Assembly: GCF_021650705.1 (NCBI RefSeq)
Contig: NZ_CP087138.1
Location: 992,001 to 1,056,000 of the forward strand
Source: Pseudomonas sp. KNUC1026
Lineage (GTDB): Bacteria; Pseudomonadota; Gammaproteobacteria; Pseudomonadales; Pseudomonadaceae
DNA: 64,000 nt
Reading direction: 5' to 3'
Shown: positions 8,036 to 16,648 of the stretch, in pieces
Layout: each line of letters begins with the position of its first letter
Numbering within the stretch: position 1 is the stretch's first letter
Program-made: the position numbers and the translations under genes
The notes under the pieces: model-generated
The model's input: the letters and a program-made list of their open reading frames with translations, nothing else
Database searches by the model: none
Told to the model about the DNA's origin: nothing

Positions 8036-9352
8036 ATGACGACTCGTCAGCCTCTGTATAAATCGCTGTATTTCCAGGTGATCATCGCGATCATCATCGG
8101 TGTCCTGATCGGCCACTACTATCCTGATGCCGGTAAAGCCCTCAAGCCGCTGGGCGATGGCTTCATCAAGCTGATCAAGATGGTCATCGCTCCCATCATC
8201 TTCTGTACCGTCGTCAGCGGCATCGCCGGCATGCAGAACATGAAATCGGTCGGCAAGACCGGCGGTTACGCACTGCTGTACTTCGAAGTGGTTTCCACGC
8301 TGTCGCTGATCATCGGCCTGGTCGTGGTCAACCTGGTTCAGCCAGGCGCTGGCATGAACATCGATCCCGCCACCCTCGACGCTTCCAAGATCGCCAGCTA
8401 TGTGGCGCAAGGTAACGATCAGAGCGTGATCGGCTTCATCCTCGGCATCATCCCCGACACCATCTACAGCGCCTTCGCCAAAGGCGACGTGCTGCAAGTG
8501 CTGATGTTCTCGGTGCTGTTCGGTTTCGCCCTGCACCGCCTGGGTGCCTACGGCAAGCCGCTGCTGGACCTGATCGATCGCTTCGCTCATGCCATGTTCA
8601 ACATCATCAACATGATCATGAAGCTCGCTCCGCTGGGCGCGCTGGGTGCGATGGCGTTCACCATCGGTGCCTACGGCGTCGGCTCGCTGGTGCAGCTGGG
8701 CCAGCTGATGATCTGCTTCTACGTCACCTGCGTGCTGTTCGTGGTGCTGGTGCTGGGCGCCATCTGCCGCGCACACGGCTTCAGCGTGCTGAAAGTGGTG
8801 CGCTACATGCCGTGAAGAGCTGCTGATCGTACTGGGCACCTCCTCGTCGGAATCGGCCCTGCCACGCCTGCTGGCCAAGATGGAGCGCGCAGGCGCCAAC
8901 AAGTCGGTGGTCGGCCTGGTGATCCCTACCGGTTACTCGTTCAACCTGGACGGCACCTCGATCTACCTGACCATGGCTGCCGTGTTCATCGCCCAGGCGA
9001 CCAACGCGCACATGGACATCTGGCACCAACTGACCCTGCTGGCCGTGCTGCTGCTGTCGTCCAAGGGTGCTGCAGGCGTGACCGGCAGCGGCTTCATCGT
9101 GCTGGCCGCTACCCTGTCGGCCGTCGGCCACCTGCCGGTTGCCGGCATGGCGCTGATCCTGGGCATCGACCGCTTCATGTCCGAAGCCCGCGCCCTGACC
9201 AACCTGGTCGGCAATGCTGTCGCTACCCTGGTGGTTGCCAAGTGGGTCGGCGAGCTGGACGAAGCCAAACTCAAAACGAACTGGATTCCGGCGGCGCGCC
9301 GCTGGAACTGAGCCTTCCGCAGGACGACCTGAAAGTGGCTGAAACCCGCTGA
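8036..9352 (+). pseudogene. dctA: C4-dicarboxylate:cation symporter DctA, frame broken twice
   Basis: Inner membrane uptake of succinate, fumarate and malate (DAACS family). The intact-length reading, about 440 aa, starts [18 protein letters not shown] after an AGAGGAAA ribosome-binding site. It shows the family motifs [50 protein letters not shown] and the later [18 protein letters not shown]. An extra base at about 8808 turns the expected YIREELL into a stop. A missing G at about 9278 diverts the C-terminus, which resumes as [20 protein letters not shown]. Both halves are fully conserved around the breaks, so sequencing error is more likely than decay. Sigma-54 control is indicated upstream. 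Confidence 0.9.
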
Positions 9353-9370
9353 TCGGTTGGGCTTGAGAAG

Positions 9371-9402
9371 AAACCGGCGCCAGTGATGGCGCCGGTTTTT
9401 TT
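9371..9402 (+). terminator. Rho-independent terminator of dctA
   Basis: AAACCGGCGCC pairs with GGCGCCGGTTT across a six-base loop, followed by a run of T. It lies 19 bases after the dctA stop. Confidence 0.9.
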
Positions 9403-9430
9403 ATGGGTGCTTTTTGGCCTTGAGGGGCTG

Positions 9431-9560
9431 CGTCGCGCGGCGAGCCGCCCTCCCACCAGAAAGCTCAGCAGCGCAGATCACCCGGTGGCAGGGCGGCCTC
9501 CCACCAGAAAGCTCAGCAGCGCAGATCACCGGGTGGGAGGCCGGCTTGCCGGGCGATGCG
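9431..9560. repeat. REP cluster with a duplicated 33-bp segment
   Basis: A REP arm (GCGCGGCGAGCCGCCCTCCC) at about 9434-9453 faces an opposite arm (GGGAGGCCGGCTTGCCGGGC) at about 9535-9554. Between them a 33-bp segment beginning CTCCCACCAGAAAGC is present twice (9450-9482 and 9498-9530), a 48-bp period. The distal arm overlaps the 3' end of the alcohol dehydrogenase gene. Confidence 0.85.
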
Positions 9561-10629
9561 CCGTGCAACGGTCGAAGCGCAGGCCTCGAGCCTGCATATC
9601 GATCACGAACCGATACCGCACATCACCCTTGAGCGTGCGCTCGAACGCTTCGTTGATGTCCTTGAGCGCCAGGGTCTCGATGTCACACACGATCCCGTGC
9701 TCTGCGCAGTAGTCGAGCATCTCCTGGGTTTCACCGATGCCGCCGATCAACGAGCCGACCACCGCGCGGCGTTTGCCGATCAGGTTGGCGGCGTGGATGG
9801 CCGGTTCGATCGGTTCGATCAGCCCCACCAGAATGTGGGTGCCGCCGAAGCGCAGGGTTTCCAGGTAGGGGTTGAGGTCGTGCTGCACCGGGATGGTGTC
9901 GAGCAGAAAGTCGAAGTGCCCGGCCACGGCGGCCATCTGCTCCGGTTCGCCGGACAGCACCACCGCGTCGGCGCCCAGGCGCAGGGCTTCGTCGACCTTG
10001 CTGGCCGAGCGGGTGAACACCGTGACTTCAGCGCCGAGCGCCTTGGCGAACTTGATGCCCATGTGGCCCAGGCCGCCCATGCCCAGCACGCCGACCTTGT
10101 GCCCGGCGCCCACGCCGTGGCGGCGCAGTGGTGACCAGGTGGTGATGCCGGCGCACAGCAGCGGCGCGGCGGCGGCCAGGTCCAGGCCGTCGGGCATCTT
10201 CACCACGAAGGCGTCGCTGACCACGATGTGGTCGCTGTAGCCGCCCTGGGTGAGGGTGCCGTCGTGGCGGTCGTAGCTGGTGTAGGTCATGGTCGGGCCT
10301 TCGTCGCAGTACTGCTGCTGATCGGCCGCGCACGCCGGGCACTGGCGGCAGGCGTCGACCATGCAGCCCACGCCCACGGCGTCGCCGACCTTGAATCCGG
10401 TGACCTGGCTGCCCACCGCAGCGACCCGGCCGACGATCTCGTGGCCCGGCACCAGCGGGTAGTTGGCGATGCCCCATTCGTTACGGGCCTGGTGGATGTC
10501 GGAGTGGCACACCCCGCAGTGGAGGATGTCGATGGCCACATCATCGGCGCGCAAGGCACGGCGCTCGAAACTGAACGGCACCAGGGCGCTGGTGGGGGAG
10601 AGGGCGGCATAGCCGTGGGTAGGGCGCAT
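9526..10629 (-). CDS. Zinc-dependent alcohol dehydrogenase (YahK/cinnamyl-type MDR)
   Basis: NAD(P)-dependent medium-chain dehydrogenase/reductase that probably reduces aldehydes. Catalytic zinc ligands are in GVCHSDIH and GHEIVGRV. Structural zinc cysteines are in CRQCPACAADQQQYC, and the nucleotide-binding motif is GMGGLGHMG. The start at MRPTHGYAAL has a GGAG ribosome-binding site, while a longer upstream extension does not fit the family. Homologues of this type usually end soon after the RYRFVIDM segment. Here about 23 further residues (through ASRPPTR) are read from the neighbouring REP repeat, so the original stop seems lost by mutation or a base-call error. It is divergent from an AraC regulator. 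Confidence 0.9.
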   Translation of the reverse strand: MRPTHGYAALSPTSALVPFSFERRALRADDVAIDILHCGVCHSDIHQARNEWGIANYPLVPGHEIVGRVAAVGSQVTGFKVGDAVGVGCMVDACRQCPACAADQQQYCDEGPTMTYTSYDRHDGTLTQGGYSDHIVVSDAFVVKMPDGLDLAAAAPLLCAGITTWSPLRRHGVGAGHKVGVLGMGGLGHMGIKFAKALGAEVTVFTRSASKVDEALRLGADAVVLSGEPEQMAAVAGHFDFLLDTIPVQHDLNPYLETLRFGGTHILVGLIEPIEPAIHAANLIGKRRAVVGSLIGGIGETQEMLDYCAEHGIVCDIETLALKDINEAFERTLKGDVRYRFVIDMQARGLRFDRCTAHRPASRPPTR

Positions 10630-10783
10630 CGATAACTCCAGAGGCAAGCTGAACAGGGCGCGCAGTGTGGCGCTGCAGGCCGCTGGCGGCGATGGCGAAA
10701 ACTGCACCCGGCATGCTGAAAACTCCACGGCGGCGGTATTTTTTGCGATCATGCGCGCCTTATGTGTTTGCCTTGCCCTGCCC

Positions 10784-11659
10784 ATGCCCGCCGAAGATAC
10801 CCTGATCCAACTGCTGCGCCCGCTGGCGCTGCGCAACGGTTTTTTGCCCACTGCCATGGCCGAAGTGCAGGTGGTGGTGGCCCAGCAGACGGTCTCCCGT
10901 TCGCCGCAGATCTACGACCCCAGCCTGATGGTGATCGCCCAGGGCAGCAAGCTTGCCTACCTGGGCGAGCGCACCCTGGAATACAGCGCCGGGCACTACC
11001 TGGTGCAGGCATTGCCGGTGCCGTTCGAATACGAAACCTTCGCCACGGCCGAGCGGCCCTTGCTCGGCGTAGCCATCTCCGTAGACCTGGCTCTGCTCTC
11101 GGAACTGGTGCAGGCGCTGGGCCCGGATGCCAATGGCCCGAACGAACGGCAAACGCCGCAGAGCATGGCCAGCGCCCCGCTGGATGCGCCGATGCGCGAG
11201 GCGGTCGAGCGGCTGCTGCGCTGCCTGCATCATCCGGATGAGCGCGAGGCGCTCGGCCAGGCACGCTTGCGCGAGGTGATCTTCGCCGCCTTGCGCGGGC
11301 CGCAAGGTGGCGCGCTGCGGGCGCTGGTCGAACAGCGCGGGCCGTTCGCCCGGCTGGCGGGGCCTATGAACCACCTGCACCGGCACTTTGCCCAACCGCT
11401 GAACGTCGAAAGCCTGGCACGCCAGGCGCACTTGAGCGTGTCGGCCTTCCATGCGCAGTTCAAACGCCACGCCGGCGTGACGCCGTTGCAGTACTGGAAA
11501 CGCCTGCGCCTGATCAAGGCCCAGCAATACCTGATGGCCGGGGAGGGTGTGGCACAGGTCGCGCTGCGAGTGGGCTACCAGAGCGCCTCGCAATTCAGCC
11601 GCGAGTACAAACGCTGCTTCGGCCACAACCCGTCCACCTCATCGCTGGAGATGCCGTGA
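10784..11659 (+). CDS. AraC-family transcriptional regulator (AraC_N type)
   Basis: A 291-aa regulator with an N-terminal AraC_N effector domain. Typical segments are SPQIYDPSLMVIAQGSK, YLGERTLEYSAGHYLVQAL and VPFEYETFAT. Two AraC helix-turn-helix motifs follow (NVESLARQAHLSVSAFHAQF near 215 and VAQVALRVGYQSASQFSREY near 262). It is divergent from the alcohol dehydrogenase, separated by about 150 bases, and probably controls it; members of this subgroup often sit beside oxidoreductases. The start at 10784 fits family N-termini; ATG 10751 is an alternative, and neither has a strong ribosome-binding site. Confidence 0.85.
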   Translation: MPAEDTLIQLLRPLALRNGFLPTAMAEVQVVVAQQTVSRSPQIYDPSLMVIAQGSKLAYLGERTLEYSAGHYLVQALPVPFEYETFATAERPLLGVAISVDLALLSELVQALGPDANGPNERQTPQSMASAPLDAPMREAVERLLRCLHHPDEREALGQARLREVIFAALRGPQGGALRALVEQRGPFARLAGPMNHLHRHFAQPLNVESLARQAHLSVSAFHAQFKRHAGVTPLQYWKRLRLIKAQQYLMAGEGVAQVALRVGYQSASQFSREYKRCFGHNPSTSSLEMP

Positions 11660-12033
11660 AGCGTGCCCTGATTCTCTGTCTGCTGTTGCTCGCTGGCTGC
11701 GGCCAGGGTGGCAGCGGTGCTGGCCCCGGCAATGCCGAGAACGGCGAGAAGCTGTTCACCCGCACCTGCGGCGGTTGCCACAAGGCAGGCCCGGATGCGC
11801 GCAACAGCTTCGGGCCGCAGCTCAACGGCATCATCGGCCGGCAGGTCGGCGCCTTGCCTGACTACAGCTATTCGCCGCAGATGAAGGCCGCCGGCTTCGT
11901 CTGGGACGAAGCACGGCTCAAAGCCTATCTGGCCGCCCCCGACAAAATGGTGCCGGGTACCAAGATGTACTTCTGGGGGCTTACCGATGAGCAGAAGGTG
12001 GCCGATATCCTGGCGTACCTCAAGGCACAGTGA
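11656..12033 (+). CDS. Lipoprotein c-type cytochrome, single heme
   Basis: Small class I cytochrome c of 125 aa. It has a lipoprotein signal (LLLLAGC, lipid-modified Cys at about residue 15), a heme-binding CGGCH near 38 and a distal Met ligand in KMVPGTKMYF near 96, as in cytochrome c550/c2-like proteins. The GTG start overlaps the AraC stop by four bases, so it is co-transcribed with the regulator. It probably carries electrons at the outer face of the inner membrane; the partner is unknown. Confidence 0.85.
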   Translation: MKRALILCLLLLAGCGQGGSGAGPGNAENGEKLFTRTCGGCHKAGPDARNSFGPQLNGIIGRQVGALPDYSYSPQMKAAGFVWDEARLKAYLAAPDKMVPGTKMYFWGLTDEQKVADILAYLKAQ

Positions 12034-12078
12034 TGTGCCTGTTTTTCCATTCGATCGAGCAATAGGGTGTCGAACGCA

Positions 12079-12311
12079 ATGAGAGTTCTGGGGATTGCCC
12101 TGTGCGCCTTGTTTGGCCTGGTGCTGGCTTTTTTAGGCCTCGCCAATTTTCTCAGCCTGCTGATTCTGATGATGTCGCCTTACATCAGCCCTTATGTGGT
12201 CGGCGAGATGACCGCTCAAGCCATGGGCGTGGGCACGTTGATCGCGGGGCCATCGTCAGTTGGATGGCCGCCCGCAGGCTGTTCAGGAAATACAGAAGCG
12301 AACAGGGATAA
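12079..12311 (+). pseudogene. Small membrane protein, frame broken by one missing G
   Basis: Starts MRVLGIALCALFGLVLAFLG and has two hydrophobic segments (about residues 4-30 and 31-55). At 12246-12249 a run of four G would need five to continue as GAIVSWMAARRLFRKYRSEQG with a stop at 12311. As given, the frame instead runs into the downstream gene. The intact protein would be about 77 aa. No family is recognised; the hydrophobic start and basic tail suggest an inner membrane peptide. Confidence 0.55.
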
Positions 12312-12323
12312 CGGCACTTGGCG

Positions 12324-13316
12324 TCACAGGCTGCCCGGCGCGATCTCCCGTGCCAGCCGCACCACCGTCACCCCCGGCGCCAGCTGGCGCAGCGAAGGCT
12401 GAATGAGCACGCAGTGGTCGTGTGGCGTGGTGACGGGCTCGCCGCCGTCGTAGGCGATGACGGTACCGGCTGTTTCGATGGTCTCCAGCCCTTTGAAGTC
12501 TTCGACGAAGCGGAAGTCCTCGGTGCGTGCCACCACCGCCTGGGTGACCTCCAGAAAACGCTGCGCCGCCGGCAGCGGCAGCTGAGCCCACTGCGCAACG
12601 TCCTGCTCGTCGACACTGCCGGCCATCAGCAGAAAACGCAGCACCGTATCCATCGCTACCGCCTGGCTGTGCGCGGCGAAGTGCTGGCCGGTTTCCACCA
12701 GCAGGGCATTGCGCGGGCTGGCTTCATCAGCGAAATCGCCGTAGTCGCGCAAGCGCCGGCCGTTGGCGTGGCCGGCGTCGACGATCACCGTTGCCGGCGT
12801 GCCCAGGCGGGCGGCCAGTGCGCGGCCCTTGGCGGTGGGCCCGCACATCATCAGCGGGGCACTGGCTTCGTGCATGGAGTGGATATCCAGCAGCAGGTCG
12901 GCCTGGCGCACCCAGGGGCGCAGCTCGCGGGCACGGGCCAGTTCGCGGCTGTGCTCGGCGCCGTCCAGGCGCGGGTCGAGCCACACCCGGTTGAGGTCTT
13001 CGTCGAGAAAGCGCGTGGCGTCGGCGTCATCGGGGTCGAAGGCGGCATAGGCCTGCACGTTGACGAACACCAGGCTTAGTTGCCCACGGCGTGGGCGCAG
13101 CCCTGCGCTGAGCAGGGTGTCGAGCACCAGCGCGCCGCTGACTTCGTTGCCGTGCACCAGCGCGCTGATCATTACGTGCGGGCCCGGCTCGCCGCTGTCG
13201 AAACGGTGCAGGTATTCCACGCCATCGGTGCCTCGCCGCCAACGGCTGATGTCAGGGAAGGCGACCTGCACCGGGTAAGGGGCGAGGCGGTGTCGAGGGT
13301 GGGATGATGCGCTCAT
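12324..13316 (-). CDS. Succinylglutamate desuccinylase/aspartoacylase-family hydrolase
   Basis: A zinc metallocarboxypeptidase-fold (M14) amidohydrolase of 330 aa. Zinc ligands are in SALVHGNEVSG (His and Glu) and LLDIHSMHEAS (His). The RFLDEDLNRVW segment is typical of the AstE/AspA group, and a C-terminal barrel region follows. The start is MSASSHPRH, which has a GGAGA ribosome-binding site and overlaps the upstream MFS gene by four bases, so the two form an operon. The transporter suggests import and deacylation of an N-acylated amino or carboxylic acid; the substrate is not determinable. Confidence 0.85.
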   Translation of the reverse strand: MSASSHPRHRLAPYPVQVAFPDISRWRRGTDGVEYLHRFDSGEPGPHVMISALVHGNEVSGALVLDTLLSAGLRPRRGQLSLVFVNVQAYAAFDPDDADATRFLDEDLNRVWLDPRLDGAEHSRELARARELRPWVRQADLLLDIHSMHEASAPLMMCGPTAKGRALAARLGTPATVIVDAGHANGRRLRDYGDFADEASPRNALLVETGQHFAAHSQAVAMDTVLRFLLMAGSVDEQDVAQWAQLPLPAAQRFLEVTQAVVARTEDFRFVEDFKGLETIETAGTVIAYDGGEPVTTPHDHCVLIQPSLRQLAPGVTVVRLAREIAPGSL

Positions 13317-14662
13317 GGAAGGTCTCCGGCAGGTGGCCAATGAAAGGCATGGCAAAAAGGTTCAGGGGCGGCATGGCGCATGCGCCGGCCCAGCAGCAAC
13401 ACGGCTGCCAGGCTGATGCACGCGGTGGCGATCACGTAGCCGCTGGGGGCCATGCGGTTGCCGGTGGCGTCGATCAGCCAGGTCACGATCAGCGGAGCGA
13501 AACCGCCGAACAGCGTGACCGAAAAGTTGTAACTCAGCGCCAGCCCGGTGCCGCGCACGCGGGTGGGGAACACGTCCGAGAGCATTGCCGGGATCGGCCC
13601 CAGGCTTGCAGCGATCAGCATGCCCACCAGTGCCTGCACCATCAGCAGGGTGGTCACCGTGGGGCTCTGGTTGAGCCACAGAAACAGCGGCCACGAAGAG
13701 AGCCCGATCGCCAGCATCGCCAGGGTCAGCACACGAAAGCGCCCATAGCGGTCGGACAGGCTGCCGAACACCGGCGCCAGCACCATCAGCGACAGCCCCG
13801 TGACCAGCGCGCCGAGAAACGAGGAGGTGGCTGGAATCTGCAACTGCTTGATGGCGTAGGTGGGCATGTACAGCTTGTGCACGTAGTTGAACGCCGTGGC
13901 GCCGGCAACCACACCGATGGCCAACAGCAAGCGACCCGGGGCCTGCACCAGTACTTCGCGCAGAGGTGTGCGTTCGGTGCGCCCTTGGGCAGCCTCGGCG
14001 CGGAACTCCGGGGTTTCGTCGATCTGCGCGCGGATGTAGAGCCCCACCGGGCCGATCAACAGGCCCAGGCCGAAGGCCACGCGCCAGCCCCAGTCGTTGA
14101 GCTGGGCATCGCTCAGTGTTGCGCTGAGCAGTGCGCTCACGCCGGCAGCCAGCACCGTGGCCAGGCCCTGGGTCGAGAGCTGCCAGCTGGCGAAAAAGCC
14201 GCGCCGCTCGCTGCCGCTGTGCTCGACCATGAACGCCGTCGCCGCACCGAATTCGCCGCCGGTGGAGAAGCCTTGAAGCATGCGCGCCACCAGGATCAGC
14301 GCCGGCGCCGCCAGGCCGATGCTCTGGTAGCTGGGCACGAAGGTGATCATCGCGGTGCCGATCATCATCAAGCCGATCGACATCGTCAGCGAGGCCTTGC
14401 GCCCTGCGCGGTCGGCGTAGGCGCCGAGCACCATGGCGCCCAGCGGGCGCATCAGGAAGGAGACGCCGAAGGAGCCGACGCTGAGCAGCAGCGAGGTGGT
14501 TTCGTTGTCGGCGGGGAAGAACAGGCGGCCGATGACCACGGCGAAGTAGCCGTAGATCAGCAGGTCGTAGAACTCCAGAGCGTTGCCGAAGCTGGCGGCG
14601 ACGATTTCCTTCCAGGGGTTGCGCCGCGCGGTGGCGGGCGCATCGAGCGTGTGGCTGGTCAT
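13313..14662 (-). CDS. MFS transporter, metabolite:H+ symporter family
   Basis: Inner membrane carrier of 449 aa with about 12 membrane helices, of the ProP/KgtP/ShiA group. Family signatures are the first-helix SFGNALEFYDLLIYGYFA, the loop motif GAYADRAGRKASL, GFSTGGEFGAATAFMVEH in helix 4-5 and RVRGTGLALSYNFSVTLFGG in the second half. It overlaps the downstream AstE-like hydrolase by four bases. Such carriers move carboxylates or zwitterions; here probably the hydrolase substrate. A LysR gene lies directly upstream on the same strand. Confidence 0.9.
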   Translation of the reverse strand: MTSHTLDAPATARRNPWKEIVAASFGNALEFYDLLIYGYFAVVIGRLFFPADNETTSLLLSVGSFGVSFLMRPLGAMVLGAYADRAGRKASLTMSIGLMMIGTAMITFVPSYQSIGLAAPALILVARMLQGFSTGGEFGAATAFMVEHSGSERRGFFASWQLSTQGLATVLAAGVSALLSATLSDAQLNDWGWRVAFGLGLLIGPVGLYIRAQIDETPEFRAEAAQGRTERTPLREVLVQAPGRLLLAIGVVAGATAFNYVHKLYMPTYAIKQLQIPATSSFLGALVTGLSLMVLAPVFGSLSDRYGRFRVLTLAMLAIGLSSWPLFLWLNQSPTVTTLLMVQALVGMLIAASLGPIPAMLSDVFPTRVRGTGLALSYNFSVTLFGGFAPLIVTWLIDATGNRMAPSGYVIATACISLAAVLLLGRRMRHAAPEPFCHAFHWPPAGDLP

Positions 14663-14838
14663 GGCGTGTTCCCGGTGCTTGGCCGGCGCTCGGTGGCGCG
14701 GCCTGTTGCTGTTGTGCCGCTCACGGTGCCGCAGCGCAGGCGCGCCAGGCAATTGCCGATTCGGCACAACAACGGGCCGGGGCGGCACGGGCCTTCAAGG
14801 TCGGGGTTGGATGCCGAGCTGAGCCGCCGGCAGTGGGT

Positions 14839-15754
14839 TCAGGTGCCCTGAGTTGGTGCGCTGCTCAAACCTGCCCAGATGCGCTGCAGGGCTTCATGGC
14901 GGTTGGATTTGAGCTTGTGCAGCATGATCTGGAACTGCGCATGCAGCGATGCGTCGCCAGCGATGCACAGCTCGCCGCTGGCCAGCGCGCGGGCCACCAC
15001 CCGCCGTGGCAGCCAGGCAAGCCCGGTGCCGCGCTTGGCCATTTCCAGGATCGCCTCGTAAGCGTCGGCCTGGTAGACCATCTTCAATGCCGGGCGCCAG
15101 TTCAGCCCCGCCAGGTGCCGGGCCAGCACCCCGCGCAGCGCCAGGCTCGGCGAAAACGCCAGCCACTGGGATCGGCCCGCCGGCCTGTTCCGGGCCTAGC
15201 CACCAGCGCGGCTGGCCGTCTGCGCCGGGGGCGCTCACGGGCACCAGCTCTTCATCGCTCAGCGCCAGGCTGTCGACCCGTTCGGGGTCGATCAGCACTT
15301 GGGTGAGGGGGCTTGAGAAGATCAGCAGCACGTCTACGTCGCCCGCTGACAGGCGCATGATTGCCTCCTGCGAGCCGCCGGTAACCAGTGATACGGGAAA
15401 GGTGCCGAAGCGCGGTGTGAGGCTGGCATACCAGTCGGGGAAGAAGTCGCTGGCCAGGGTGCGGCCGGTGGCGATGCGCAGCGGCTCGTCACGCCCCTGG
15501 CCGAGAATCTGGAACTGCGCGCGAGCCGCCGTGAGCAGCTCGATGGACTGCCGCGCCGCCTCCAGGAACAGCGAACCGGCCGGGGTGAGCGCCACCGGCT
15601 GGCGCCGCTCGATCAGGGCGGTGCCCACCCAGTCCTCCAGTGCCCGGATGCGCCGGCCGAACGCCGGGTGGGTCACGCAGCGGTTTTCGGCGGCGCGCGA
15701 CAGGCTACGGGTGCGCGCCAGTTCGATGAAGTCTTCCAGCCATTCCAGTTGCAT
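14839..15754 (-). pseudogene. LysR-family regulator, frame broken once
   Basis: About 305 aa when joined. The N-terminal helix-turn-helix is plain (EWLEDFIELARTRSLSRAAE, then HPAFGRRIRALEDWVGT), followed by an effector-binding domain from about residue 90. At about 15165-15170 one extra base shifts GGPIP out of frame; the other frame continues WLAFSPSLALRG to the stop at 14839. The unusual ENRCVTHPAFGRRIR recognition helix is shared by a known LysR subgroup near carboxylate-type operons. It probably regulates the MFS-hydrolase pair immediately downstream. The break is probably a base-call error. Confidence 0.85.
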
Positions 15755-15802
15755 AGGGGCACCTGCGTGGTCGAGGTGCGCGCCACTATACGCTAAGGCT
15801 GC

Positions 15803-16438
15803 TCAGCGCCGGCTTTCGACCGCCATGCGCAGCGCCAGCCCCGCCAGCACCGTGCCCATCAGCCCGCGCTGCACCGCCTGCCAGCGCGGCTTGCGCGCCA
15901 GGAACACCGCGATTGAGCCGGCCATCACCGCGATCAGCGCGTTGATGCTCACGCTCACCACGATCTGCGTGCTGCCCAAGGCCAGCGACTGCGCCAGCAC
16001 GCTGCCGTGGCCGGTGGGGTCGATGAACTGTGGCAGCAGCGACAGGTACATCACGGCGATCTTGGGGTTCAGCAGGCTGGTGACCAAGCCCATGGTGAAG
16101 AGCTTGCGGGCGCTGTCCGGCGGCAGTTGCTTGACCTGAAACACCCCACGCCCGCCGGGCTTGAGTGCTTGCCAGGCCAGGTACAGCAAGTAGGCTGCAC
16201 CCGCCAGGCGCAGCGCGTCGTAAGCGAACGGCACCGCCATCAGCAATGCCGTGATGCCCAGTGCTGCGCAGAGCATGTAGGTGACGAAGCCCAGCGCCAC
16301 GCCGATCAACGACACCAGCCCCGCGCGGCGGCCCTGGCAGATGGAGCGAGAGATCAGGTAGATCATGTTGGGGCCGGGGGTGAGCGCCATGCCCAGTGAG
16401 ATGAGGGCGAAGGCAAGGAGGTGGGAAGGATCGGGCAT
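15803..16438 (-). CDS. LysE/RhtB-family exporter
   Basis: Inner membrane exporter of amino acids or homoserine-lactone-like compounds, 211 aa with about six helices. The signature GMALTPGPNMIYLISRSICQ near residue 15-35 and LLNPKIAVMYLSLLPQF near 135 are family hallmarks. The start MPDPSHLL has a CCAGGAG ribosome-binding site; longer in-frame N-termini are charged and unlikely. It lies 48 bases upstream of the LysR gene on the same strand. Substrate unknown. Confidence 0.88.
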   Translation of the reverse strand: MPDPSHLLAFALISLGMALTPGPNMIYLISRSICQGRRAGLVSLIGVALGFVTYMLCAALGITALLMAVPFAYDALRLAGAAYLLYLAWQALKPGGRGVFQVKQLPPDSARKLFTMGLVTSLLNPKIAVMYLSLLPQFIDPTGHGSVLAQSLALGSTQIVVSVSINALIAVMAGSIAVFLARKPRWQAVQRGLMGTVLAGLALRMAVESRR

Positions 16439-16541
16439 GGGGGCTCCTGGGGCGATCGGGGATGGCATCGATCCTAGGGCGCCTGTGGTGTCGCGGGTTA
16501 GATACAGATGATGGCAAAAAAGGCCGTACAGTGATGTAGCG

Positions 16542-16635
16542 GTAGGAGAGCGGCTCGCCGCGCGACGCGGGGGATCTGTGAGGGATGCTCGCAATCTCCA
16601 GGCCCTGCACGTCGCGCGGCGCAGCCGCTCTCCTA
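16542..16635. repeat. REP-type inverted repeat
   Basis: Left arm from 16542 (GTAGGAGAGCGGCTCGCCGC) and right arm ending 16635 (its complement, GCGGCGCAGCCGCTCTCCTA) face each other across about 45 bases. It sits between the LysE exporter and the TonB receptor, where it may act as a transcript 3'-end structure. Confidence 0.8.
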
Positions 16636-16648
16636 CGATGTGGTTGGC

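Noticed and set aside
9431..9560. Possible CRISPR-like repeat-spacer array
   Set aside because: Only two copies of a 33-bp unit flanked by inverted REP cores; no regular spacers and no cas genes.
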